Part shown: positions 1 through 12,000 of the stretch, piece by piece
Numbering within the stretch: position 1 is the stretch's first letter
Layout: every line of letters starts with the position of its first letter
DNA from: Primula veris
Taxonomy: Eukaryota; Streptophyta; Magnoliopsida; Ericales; Primulaceae
Assembly: GCA_963682055.1 (NCBI GenBank)
Contig: OY821740.1
Location: 46,768,795 to 46,832,794, forward strand
DNA length: 64,000 nt
Direction of reading: 5' to 3'
The notes under the pieces: model-generated
What the model was told of the DNA's origin: nothing
The model's input: the letters and a program-made list of their open reading frames with translations, nothing else
Database searches by the model: none
Translations under genes and position numbers: made by a program

Positions 1-2119
1 ATTTATAGTGGAAGATATTAGAATTGATTAGTATTAATCATACATTAATAATAATATACATTGTATATAAACCTTCCATTAGAAAAAACTTTGGTTCGGT
101 TTCTAAAATAACGAATGAAGACATTTTGTTTATTTTAATAACTGTTCGGTTATTAGGTAAAATAGATAATTTGTCGGATATGGTAAATAAGTGAATGATC
201 TTTATATTATTGTTAAATTCTAATTATGCATATCAATTAAAATTTGAATAATATTATTAACATACCATATTAGAGAAATTAACTTTCAAGTAATGAACTA
301 TACATAACTTTGGCATGTACACCTAGGTTATTTTAATCTGAAAAGTATGTCAATGTTGGTTTAAAATGGTTCATTTGGATCATTGAAAGTGGAGACACTA
401 CCAACTCTTGAAACATCTTTAGATAGTAAAATGACCAAGTGATATTTCACGATCAAAGGTTATATGAGTTAAAGAAGTGTAAGGATTAGTTCATTCTGAT
501 TCGTGTAATCCTACGAGATCCATAATACATGAGTTTTATAATAGACGGTCACATTTATTTGTGAATATTCAAAGTAAATGTACATTCATTTGATGCGTCA
601 CACGTTTAACTGCTTTGAATTATTCAATGCATTTAAGACGAAGACAGATAAGTATCTTGAAAATGTATATCAACACTTCGATATGATCTAGGTGGAGAGT
701 AACTATTTGGATAGATAGTGGACTACTTATCAGATATAGGATTATATCACAGTTACTTCACTAGTAAATAATCATCAAATTGTGTAGTAAAATGAAGGTA
801 AAAATACTCTTATGAGAATGGTTAGATTAATGGTGAGTTATTCAGTTAATTTTATTTGTTAATATGATGTTTAACACAAAAGTGGTAACAAATCGAGGAA
901 ATATACGCACTCAGGAAACAAAATGCCAAAATATTGTTGCTAAATTGTTGACACGCGTCAAAACCTGAGTGGGCCAAATAAAACCCCGTCACACAATTGT
1001 GAACGTCACTTACACCCCTCATGTTTGACTAAAAACCAAACACATCCATTTTCTTCAAATTCAGTCAAACACGCCCTCAACATTTCACATTCATTCAGGT
1101 ACACCCCTTAAAGTTGTTCTTTGGTAGTTTTATGGGATAAATAGACGTTTTCATCCTTACTTTTATATTTAAATTTCTTTATGTTTAACTAGCATAATAC
1201 GGTGCAATATGGTTGGTCCAAGTAGTTGAGACCCTACTATACCATGCTCATCACATGAGTTTGATTCTTCACGTCCGCAAAACGGTTACCTTCAAGCAGA
1301 GTGTTATTAATTATTAAAAAAAAGAAAGAACCAGCATAATACAATAAAGAAAAGTTCTAACTAAGAGTGCGAATAACAAAGAGAATATTCACAGACGAGG
1401 GAAATGGTCAATTGATATCCGCATTTCAAATTTTAATCAAATAGTTATATAGTATAACTATGTGATCAAAGTTTCAATTGGGAAATTGAGAACTGGATAC
1501 GTATATTAATTGACTATTTTGCCTTCTTTTAGTAAATATAAAAGGAAATAACAGGAAAAGGAAAAGATTAAGAGTGGAAGTTTTCTCATTTTCTGGATAT
1601 ATCTGATGTTTCAGGAAAATAGGAGAACGACTTTATGTCCCAAGTTTGCGACAAACTAAAAATTAAAACACCAAATTCAGCACCACAGACATTAACAGAA
1701 TGACAATAAAACCAGCCCATGGCAAATACGACAGTTTAAGATTACAAAATACTCCCAGCATCAACTCCAATCCTGACGTGCAGCCATCTATGCTCGCTCT
1801 TTTTTTATATGCCACTCGAACAGATAATCAAGACAGAAACCTGTACGAAAAGTTCAAAGAATTATTATACTTGTGTTCCTCGATTTTGGAAGTAAGGATG
1901 TATGACTCATGGTCTCTTGGTCGAACATTTATGTTTTCCAATTTCTCAGTCATCCTTGTTTAGTCGTAAACCAAAATGGGTTCGAACAATTACCATTTGA
2001 ATAGAAAAAATAAAATAACTTTCAGAAGTTAAAAGTTACAATATATTCCCCTAAATGTGTTTTATACAAAATGAGAAACAAGTATCCACAACAAAAACAA
2101 AAAGTAAAATTTAGCAAAC
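1..2119. other. AT-rich intergenic DNA, no gene seen
   Basis: I found no coding stretch with recognisable family similarity. The 87-codon open frame at 1700-1963 (+) has no recognisable motif and lies downstream of the casein kinase pseudogene on the other strand. I looked here for the end of the kinase domain that should follow the last pseudogene exon and did not find it. Confidence 0.5.
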
Positions 2120-5100
2120 CTTCACGAGCGAAAAGTTCACGGAATATTGTCTTCAGATAAGAATACTCAGGCTTATCATCAAATCGCAGAGAACGAACGT
2201 AATTGAAATATTCTTCAAATTCTGGTGGATAACCTTCACACAATGCCTGGAGTAGCACGTCTATACAGGTTATTATATTAAAATATAATGGAAATCTCTA
2301 GCTAATGACTAACCACACTGGTTCTAATTACCTTGATAGAAACCTTCATTTGGCGTATCTTTTTTAACTTCTCCATCAGGTTTGCTGCTATTAATCCCTG
2401 CCAAGGGAGACTATAAACAAGGGGTATAAGAATAAGACACTAATAACATAGTGATAATACAGAATATAGTGAACAATATCAAGCCAGTGAGAGTACCTTC
2501 CTCTAAGAAAATACATAAGGACATATCCAAGAGATTCTAAATCATCCCTCCTGCTTTGTTCTATGCAGATTAAAAAGATAAAAGATGAATACCAAGTTCA
2601 TTTAGGTCCATTAACAAGCAGGCAAAATTAACAGAAAACTTACCAGACCCGGAAAGGGCATACATACTTGCAAATCTTATGGTTCCAACCAATGATCTAT
2701 TTTCTCTGCAGTGTTTATAACGGCATATTTTGACTTATCCACAAATTGCAGTTAACACGAAGTTGTAAATATAAAAAGTATTCAGCTCAAACCCTGCATA
2801 ATTAGAGCAGCTGAAAACAGCTATAGGCGTAAAACAAGTCCAAAATATTTCATTTGAACTCCGCCCTAAGTATGCACATCATAACACACCAGACAATCAT
2901 ACATTAAACTGCATAGCTATCATAATCAATGTCACTGAACCAGTGAAGTCGACAAGATGAAGGTTCTTTGGTTCCCCCAGTTAACTGATATCTCACTTTT
3001 TCTAACTCTAAAACCTTAGCCACAAACTCGGCAAGATATGTGGAGCAATCATGTTGTTATTTGTTCTTTTCCAAACTAAATGAGCAAAATGGATGTTTAA
3101 CATGGTTAAGACACTAGTATACCCAACTCACTACCACTGGGTACGACTCTTGGCATTTTTGAAGTGTGGAGGGGGTAAAGAATTATTTTTACCATCAAAT
3201 AAAAGAACAGCAGTAAATGCTTTAATTTCAAACAGTGGCAAGGTTTTTGGGTAAAATATGTTGATAGAAATAGAAATGATTTAAGCACTAACACTTGAAA
3301 AATGAGAAGACTCTTAGAAAGGGCATCGATTTATTTGATTTGAGTGTAAACTCCAAGTCATCAGGATCAAGTTGATCCATAAGCCTACTTTTAATGAAGG
3401 GCTGAAATAACACTTTGTGTTGAAATAAATATCTTGGGTTGCCGTGTCTCCAAACGAACCATTGAGAAAAACAACCATATTTTTCATGTTCCTCTTTGCG
3501 CTCTTTAAGCGTACTTTTGGAAAAGCATATTTTAGCAGTGTTACATTAGATAACCAAAATTTCTCACCTGAAAGGAATGTGCTCGACAGTCGAATCCCGA
3601 AAATGCTTAGATAGACCAAGGCCAATAGCATGAACCTAGGATTTAATAATAAGAGATGAAAACAACAAAGATATAATGGGAGAAAAGGAGAAAGGAATAC
3701 AGAAATATATGTTGAACAAGAATACCTTATTAGATTTCTTGCCTAAACCCATAAGGAAGTTCTTAGGACAGATACTTCGAAGTATAAAGGAGTTACAGTG
3801 GATATACTAGACTATATCAATCTGATTAAGAATATAAAACACACAAAAGTTGCTAAGGATAAAACATGCAACTAAAAAAGGCTTCAGATAGAAATCTTGG
3901 CGAAATTACTTACCATTTGAAATGCAAGCATAAGAACAGTCTTCAAAGAAAATTTTCTGTTGCATTATTTGAACAAGTATTCAAGATTGGGCCTTAGTAA
4001 AGTCATCACAAGATATTTATTCTCTCCCTTAACGCCAAAATGCATTGCATCAGGAATTCGAGCTGCAAATATTTCAAAACATTTAAGAGTTCACACACCA
4101 CAGAGATTAACTCATAAAAACAAGATGAGATAGAAAATACTAAATCAATCACTAAACCGGAAGAAATTTAGATCTGTCATTACATGAATGTTGAAGAGCT
4201 TTGTAGCTGTTTGATTCAATATGCAATTTTGGTACTGTGGCGTTCACTGATTCCTGATAATAATAAAAAAAGAGCAGCATCTCTTTAGCATGAAGGTTTT
4301 TGTTATGACCACGGATTGATGACAAAAATACACAATACATGCTTGTCTGAAAAAGTGTCGGTGATTTTTAGCAATGAAAGATTGGGTCTCGAATTGGGTC
4401 TTAAACATACAAAGTTGTCCATCAAGTTAAGAAAGTTCATAACAAAATACAATCTTGACAGTTTTCAATCTTCCTATCGTGTATAAAGCAGCTTATAAAC
4501 CGGATACTAACGAATTACAATGCATAATATAGGAGTAGAAGTTGGAACGCCAAAAGAAGGCTACAGCTCAACAAGAAGTTTTACTATTCATATATTACAA
4601 TGCATAATATAGTTATATATGAATGGTAAAACTTGGTAACACACCTCCATAATTCTCATCATGAGTCCATTACAGTTACACAACAATTACTGTGGTCAGT
4701 TTTTGAACTTGATTGGATCAATTGTGGCAATAACTAATATTTAGATGTCTTCTATATCCTCCACAGTCTTATCTCTCAGACATCCCTCTCATAAAGGCAA
4801 AAGAGCTGTCAACAGGGCAAGGACTGCATATATATGTCTACACTGAGGCTATCAGGTCACCCAAACCCATATTCTAAAACTAACCCACCAAAAGATAACA
4901 AGCAGCATTTAAAGCATTCAATAAGCTAAAACCCAAACACCGTCTAAACCATTTCTGGATAAGTTAAAGCGAACTTCAAAGCATGTACACTGCTTAAATA
5001 CAATTTATCTTATGATGGGCCTTTTGTTAATTCTTCGCCAAAGTTTTTCTAGTTCAGTCTTGTTGGATAACTAAAATATTTGCTTTTCTTTTTCTTCTCA

Positions 5101-6182
5101 GAGGTAAAACAATTTCAATCTGCCAAACGAAGTGAACCGTCTTGGAAAAATCAGCTAAACGAAGAAACCTAATCATCAGTACACACAACATAGATTCGTA
5201 GCTTTGTACAAAAAAATAGCTATTCCAAGACATACTACATCACTTAAATGATTGACAAGCACTTTTTCACTTTTTCTTAGTTATGAAAAATGTAACTAGC
5301 TAGACGCCCTCAGGGGCGGATCCAGGGGCGGCTAGGGTTGGTCGTGGCCGGGCCGTATAATTTAGATTTTTCTAAGATATATATATTGATGGTCCCACCT
5401 AGTTAAACAAAAGAGCTATTGGTTTAGTGGCAAAATTGGCTTTAAGGTAGTGTAAGGTTAGAAGTTCAAATCATGTTAGCTGTTTTTTTCTAAAATTTTC
5501 TATTTTTTATCTTGAAATTACCAAATTTTGTAAATGGTCGTTGTATTTTCCCAAACAAGATTACTAAAAAAAACATTTTATTGCCCAATGTCATTTGTCT
5601 TAACTTCATATTTATTTTATGCTATGTTAAACATAGAAAAAATTCTTTATTTTTGTATTAGACCTTATTTATTTTATATTCTATTCGACATATTTTTTAC
5701 ATCACGGGCACCCAAAAAAATTATCCTCGTTTCGCCCAGGACGCCTAACCAAAGTAGAATATTATTGAGAGATAAAGTTGGAAACGGGAATCAATGGACA
5801 CCCTCGTCCTAAAACATGTTCAACACAAAAAATTAAAGGCAAAAATAAATTCTGAAAAACACTATCTTTATTTAAATTAATTGTTACTGTATTAATAACT
5901 AGTACGTTACTGACTGCCTTGTAAAACATAGAAAAAAAATGTGAAGAAAATAAGGAGTGAGAATTAGACAAAGCTAATAGCTATAAAACTCACAAATTTG
6001 ACGGCAACCTCTTCGTTAGTCTCGGTATCAGTCGCTGCAATGATATACAAATTAATTAACACTTTTTCAATAACAAAAAAATAAAAACTGGAAGAAGGAA
6101 AATAAAGTAACCTACCGCTAAAGGTATTTGGGCCGATTCTTCGGCCGATACGGAACCTGTTCGCAACGAGACTATTTTCCAT
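2120..6182 (-). pseudogene. casein kinase 1 (CK1/CKL) pseudogene, multi-exon
   Basis: CK1 is a Ser/Thr kinase family. Ten exon-like blocks align in order with the CK1 catalytic domain: 6116-6182 (start MENSLVANRFRIG), 5994-6034 (TNEEVAVKF), 4184-4253, 3914-4062, 3726-3821, 3568-3635, 2644-2705, 2497-2560 ([21 protein letters not shown]), 2332-2410 (SLPWQGL) and 2120-2246 ([23 protein letters not shown]). GT-AG sites and phases join all ten. It is nevertheless broken. An in-frame TAA follows LEYLFK in block 4, and a TAG replaces the Glu before YIH in block 5. The catalytic HRD reads LRS, the DFG position reads GLG, and about five residues of the glycine loop are missing. The exon with the rest of the kinase domain and the tail is absent. 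It is a non-processed duplicate that died after duplication. A transcribed pseudokinase is unlikely given the stops. Confidence 0.88.
5311..5739. mobile_element. hAT-like non-autonomous element in CK1 pseudogene intron
   Basis: The left end begins CAGGGGCGGATCCAGG and the right end reads TTTCGCCCAG, an imperfect inverted terminus of the CAGGGGCGG type common in plant hAT MITEs. The 8 bp on each side, GACGCCCT and GACGCCTA, agree at 6 of 8 positions and look like an eroded target-site duplication. No transposase frame is visible. It lies in the intron between the second and third pseudogene exons. The poor right terminus keeps confidence moderate. Confidence 0.5.
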
Positions 6183-6293
6183 GTCTATGGGTTCTGACCT
6201 AGTTTTCTCTCTCTATATATTTACATTGCATGGGAGTATATGTATAACTGAATATGATAGTAGGGTTTAACCGAAAAAACTGGACTTTAATTC

Positions 6294-7566
6294 GAGTTTT
6301 TTTCTAAATGGGCATATGAGCCCATTTTAATTTCCACTTTGGCCTATGTATTTTAGCAAATACCAAAATGACGTAGTCTATCACGATTAATTGATTAGCG
6401 AGATAGTAATTGTCCTAAATCCAGAAAGACTAACTAAAATAATTGAGTTCATTAGCGCCAAACAATTCTAAATTTTTTTTTTTATTTTTCTTTTATCAAA
6501 ATTATTCAATTATATAAGTCTTTTTTTTCCCGTGATACAATACAATATGAACATAATTTATTTGATGGTGTATTTGGTGTAGTGTAAAAGACAATATCTT
6601 ATTTTACTATCAGATAGTTCAGTTTTTTAAATTTTTTCTATATTTGTTTGTAAAGTTAAAAAAATTGCCTTAAAAATTCTACAACTTAGCTGTAAAAAAG
6701 TGTCAGACCGGCCATGTTGAAAAATACATTGAAATTTAAAATACTTAATAAAATACACACTGAAATACGTGATACACAATGGATAGAAGAATCAGGGATC
6801 TGTTTTTTTAACGTATTATACCAATCGACCATGATTACCGCTCCTACCGTTGTGCCATTACCAAAGTTTCGGTAATAAATAAATTTAGTTAGACACTTGT
6901 GTAAGTTAAAGACAGCATTTCACTTACTAATAAATAAATTTAGATAGACACTTGTGTAAACATATACCCGTGCATAAAATGCGCATAGTAATTAACAAAA
7001 CATGTCCAAAATTAAATATATATGTAGCAAACTAATAAAATTTAAGTACAAATATATACACGTGTATAAAATACGCGTATAAAACTCTTCATAAATTTTG
7101 TGTGTATTTCAAAAAGACAACACTAGATTTTTTTGATACAATAAGAAAAGTTCGTGATACTCCAATAAGATTTAAATATTAAAAAGAATCAAACGACTAT
7201 AAAGTTATATTTCATTAAAAAATTGACTTTATAAAACAAACCTAAAAAAAATAAAATCTGAATCATCATGTTTTAAAATAAAATCTTGTCTTTTACACTA
7301 CAAAAAATTGACCATAAAAATAATTAGGTTCATTTTGTATTGTATGGCGGGAAAAAAGAACTTAATTCTGAAAAAAAAAAACTTTTTTAAAATTGTTTGA
7401 CACGAATGGAACCCAATTATTTTAGTTGAGTTTCTTGGTTTAGGAAAAATGCTATCTCGCTGATCAATTAAGCGTGATAGATTAGGTCATTTTGATATTT
7501 ACTAAAATATATAGGCCAAAATGACAATTCAAGTGGACTCATAGACCAATTTAGAAAAAAAAACTC
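6294..7566. mobile_element. Mutator-like foldback element, 1.27 kb
   Basis: The two ends form long inverted repeats of roughly 320 bp. The left arm starts GAGTTTTTTTCTAAAT and the right arm ends ATTTAGAAAAAAAAACTC. Matching inner blocks include TATCACG/CGTGATA, GCGAGATAG/CTATCTCGC and AGTGTAAAAGACAA/TTGTCTTTTACACT. The flanking 9-mers CTTTAATTC (6285-6293) and CTTAAATTC (7567-7575) match at 8 of 9 positions. Long inverted ends with a 9-bp duplication are the hallmark of Mutator-like elements. There is no transposase, so it is non-autonomous. A short duplicated segment containing TAGACACTTGTGTAA lies in the central part near 6890-6960. Confidence 0.75.
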
Positions 7567-7575
7567 CTTAAATTC

Positions 7576-9043
7576 TAAAAGAATCAATTATTTGCTAAAG
7601 TGAACCTTCAATTCATAGTAAATTATTTATAGTTATGCATGTTTTATTACCGTTTTCATATTCTCTTTTGCTTTTATATATTGACAATTTCTGTCCATTT
7701 TCTGAGGTGATCTAATCCTTGTCAACTTTTCTAAACTTGAATTTTTGGTAATTATTTACCCAAATTGGAACAAAGATTAAGTGACATTTACGGTTGTGAC
7801 GAAAGTCTGGAGAATTATACATCGAATATATGGTGGTTTTCGAAGTGGATGTTAGACTGTTAGTTAATTGTCAAATTTAACTTCTTTTTATGTAAATTAC
7901 TATGGAGAATTTTTAAGATGAACTAAAGTACTTTAATTCACAAGATCTCTAATCAAGGAAAAGGAATAGCAAAAGGTGAACAAGTAAGTGGTCAAGAGAC
8001 TCAAGACTGTCAAGTGAAAGGAAACATAGAATTACTGGAGGTGAACGCAGAAAAACAAGCAAAACAGAAAACAAAACAATCAATTATATAATTTATAACT
8101 GCAAACAACATTGATTTCGGTTTATTGTAATTTGTGAAGGTGAAAATAAATTTAGTTTTTAGCAATTAGAAAGATTGGTTCCGGCTTCCAAAGTTAATTG
8201 GACAGTGCTTCACCTATTAAAGCATGATGAGAAGAACTAGAAATTTACAAGGAAAATAAACAATTTGCAATTAAATTAACAGACACTTAACCTTCTGTTG
8301 GTTATAGCTATTAAGCTATAATCGAGTATGGGAGGAACCAGGATTAGAAAGAAAAATAAGAGAAAAAATACATCTAGAATAAGGAATATTTACAAGTTGG
8401 TATGTTAAGCCAAACATCAATGAATATGTGGAATTCACTGCATTTTGCATTGAAATGTCAAACATCTCAGAGAAACTGACTACCACATGCTATACTTCTC
8501 ACAAAAGGTCAAAAATACTTCAGAAAACAATCCAACAATAGATTGAATCTATGATGAGAGATAGATATCATCAGGACCATTTAATAAAAAGTGATATAAA
8601 GCTTACTAACACCAAATAAGAAGACAGAGAACCATAGCAGGACAGAAAACAAAGTCAGACAGGACAAAATGAGTGAAGACAACTGATCTTTCACAGTTGA
8701 TCAGTAGCCAATGTATAGGAAAACAAGGTATAATTATTGATATCAAACTAAAAGGGAGAAAAACATCAAATATCTGCCAATCCTATCACTTAATGCTCCT
8801 AGCTAGCATAGTTAAAATACAGGCCCCTCAGGGATTTAAACTTTAAAGATCATAACTAAACCTAAAAAGTACATTAAGGTTCTTCTTCTAACCCTTATAT
8901 ATCCCGTTTAGCATCCTACTGGGTTAGTGCTTAACACTCTAGCTTTATCTTTCTTACGTTACAGATCATTAGAATACACATCTTTCCAAAAGTCTTTTAT
9001 TTTTTCCTTTTTCTTCATCATTGGTAATAAAGCTAGGACCGGC
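7576..9043. other. intergenic DNA downstream of KRP, no gene seen
   Basis: No coding region is supported. The part nearest 9043 would hold the KRP 3' untranslated region. The short open frames here have no family signature. Confidence 0.45.
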
Positions 9044-12000
9044 TTAGTTTTCTACTCTCACCCACTCGTAACGACCAGGGAGCGGCATGTCATTCACCAC
9101 GTCAAAGTTGAACCTGCAAATTGTACCATAAGATTCAGCTAATTACAATTTACAAGGTACAACAATATTGATTAATAATAATTACAATCACGATGGATAT
9201 AATAACTGAAGAAAACATGATACCTCTCAGCAAAAAGCCTTTGTTGTTGTTTCTCAGCAGAAGCAAAGAACTCCTCAATTTCCTGAGTTATTGAGTTACT
9301 TACATCTTTTCTTAGATTTGTTGCAGTTGAAAATGTCTGTTTATTCGTAGAACCAGGGGTCTCAGCTGTCACCGATTCCCTTACATAGCTACAAGGTGTG
9401 CTTTCCCTATCACTCCTGCTGTATAAATGAATTAATTAACAGGGACAGTAGAATGCAAAAGTCATATTATGAGAGAACTTATAATGAAATTAACTTGTGA
9501 CGTCATTTTATCCCAACTAATAATCTTCGTAATAACATACAGTCGCGGAACCGATGATGTGAAATAGGAGGGATGACTGATGAGTTCTATGTAGATTATT
9601 TCGACGGATGTTGAAGTGGTAAACTGTGAAGATCTTGATAAAAATAAATTCTAAAACACATTCTGCTCGCCAATTTTTGTCAAACAACTTGGGGTTGGGG
9701 CACAACCCGTCTCCCGCTAGTTCATCTCATGCTGACACTATATGGCTAATTAATACTATCAAACCAAGGCACTTCATATTCACGCAGTGCAAACATATTA
9801 ATCTTAACAGACAATTGAAAGTAATACTTTTTCAGTGGCGAACCTAACAAGTAAAGCAAATTATACGCAAGCTTCTGTGTAAAATTTCTAACACCAAGGC
9901 AGCCTGCAGCCTGTTTAGTCTCTCTCACTGAATTTACAAAATTGTACTAGATTCGTGAAATTTAGAGAAATAAAGTTACTAGGTAGCACACAAAAGCTTT
10001 AGCTAAATAGTAGATCAAATATGCTGTTTTTATGATTAGTATCCCCTCAAGTAGAGTAGCTCAGAATCTTTATAGGCTAAGTAGGACCCCATGAAGTGCA
10101 TATATAAATAGTTAAAACCCAGAAGTGGCAGAAGCATATTCAGTGACAAAGTACTCCATGATATTCCGGGGAGTTTCTAATATGAGCATCATTTTCTTCT
10201 TATAAATGAAAAAAACTAAAATTACTTTAAAAAAGAATACACCAAAGGCATTAACTTACTTTTTAGTCTTTACATGAATAGAAAAGCATGTCAAAGTTCA
10301 GTATCTTTAATTTTTGTGTATTGATTGTTTGTACACTAGAAGAAGAGAAGTAAAAGTAGTGAACTCATTTCTTGTACCGTATTTACCACAGAAAAGGCTA
10401 GACTTAACCTTCAAAAGGAATGAACTTCAACAAAAGAGTATTTAATACCAAAAATATATATAGTAGGTGCAGTATTCAAAGGAGCAGGTAATTCAGTTTT
10501 TTGGAGTATTAGTTACCAGGGCATCTCTTTTTTTTTTTTTTTTTGAACTCATCTCAGAATCAAACATCTTAATGTCCGATTGATATTAATAAGAGCAGAA
10601 GTGATTAACTGTGACACGGTTCAGATAGTTTCAGATCTAAAGAAATAACTAGCAAGATAGTATAACATTAAATCAAACAATAAATGAATAGATATATAAA
10701 TTCCTAAGCAACAAAAACCACAACCTGAAATTTTTATACTCAAAACTCTTTTTAGATTGAGAATGGTAGTACCCACTTGAAAAGGTTAAAATGGAAAAGC
10801 AAAGAGACTCTTGGTGCGAGTAATTGAGTATGAAAGGACCCTCAAAATAGTACTTTGCCCAAAAGCAACAAAAACAAAACAGAGAAAAGTACTAGCTTTT
10901 TAAAATTCAACCAAGGGACAAACATAAGCTAAACCAGCTTCTTAATTATACAACTTGTTTTGAGTAACTCAATTTCTACCAATCTCTATCAATACAGAAC
11001 CAGACAATTAAAGAAACTTCACAATATGTCCCCTCTACATATTTCTCACTATGCTATTTTTTTGCGGGGGTACATCATAAATTCAACAGTTATCTTTTTG
11101 TTAATTTCTGCAAAACGTAAAATAGTAGTGGTAGTAGACTAACTCGTCCCCTCAAAAAAAAATTACAAATCAAGGACAAACAACAATGGTTACTACTTAA
11201 TATATACACTCCAGAGCAGTCAGCCAACATTTGAGTTAAGCATGCAACTTTTAGCCCAGATTCATGTATAATGAAGCAAATTTACCTTCAAATTTCAATA
11301 TCCAACATCTCTCGAAAAAAAGGGGGCAATTAAAAACCAAATCCAAACCCGAAAAGTGGTTCTTTAAAATCAATATCAATTTCCCTCAAACAAAAAGAAC
11401 GGAGAAGAACCGAGTTTTTCTTTGATTGACTCAACCCAAAAAATATAAAATATAAAACACAAGAATGGAGACGAACTTGGTATGTTTAGCATTCCCTACA
11501 AAAAACCAACCAGTTTTACCTTTCTACAAGACACAAAAGGGGAAAACACAAGTACCCCTATATAATAAATAGAAAAACACAGTCAGAGATGATAAACAAA
11601 TCGGAGAACACCACGGCAAGATCTTACCGTTTAACCAGCTTTGTTATCTTAAGATTTTTTTTTAACCACCACTTATATTTTGATATAGGTTCTAATAGAG
11701 ACAAAAACCCTGAAACCCCCTATTATAAACACATCTTTTTTATATATAGCGTGGCCGTGTGGGTTCTAGTCTTCTAGAGTCTTCAACTGCAATTTATAAC
11801 CTTAATCATGTATATATTAGACATTAGTATAGAAAACTCAATTGCACTAAACACCCAAAAAGTAAACATAAAAAAAATTAACACATGAACGTAAGTACTT
11901 AAACAACTTTTAATAACAAACGCACCGAAATTTCAGACTAGGCAAAGTGCTGCAATCTACAACAGAGCAAAACCTGCAACTGCTAAAATTATCCAAGGCT

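Noticed and set aside
3314..3631. 105-codon minus-strand frame overlapping the CK1 region
   Set aside because: Only the first 68 nt (3568-3635) match CK1, and in a different frame. The remainder reads through intron sequence.
5401..5490. Possible SINE or tRNA-like promoter (TTTAGTGGCA and AGTTCAAATC)
   Set aside because: The A-box and B-box likenesses are weak, no A-tail or target duplication fits, and the segment lies inside a better-supported hAT-like element.
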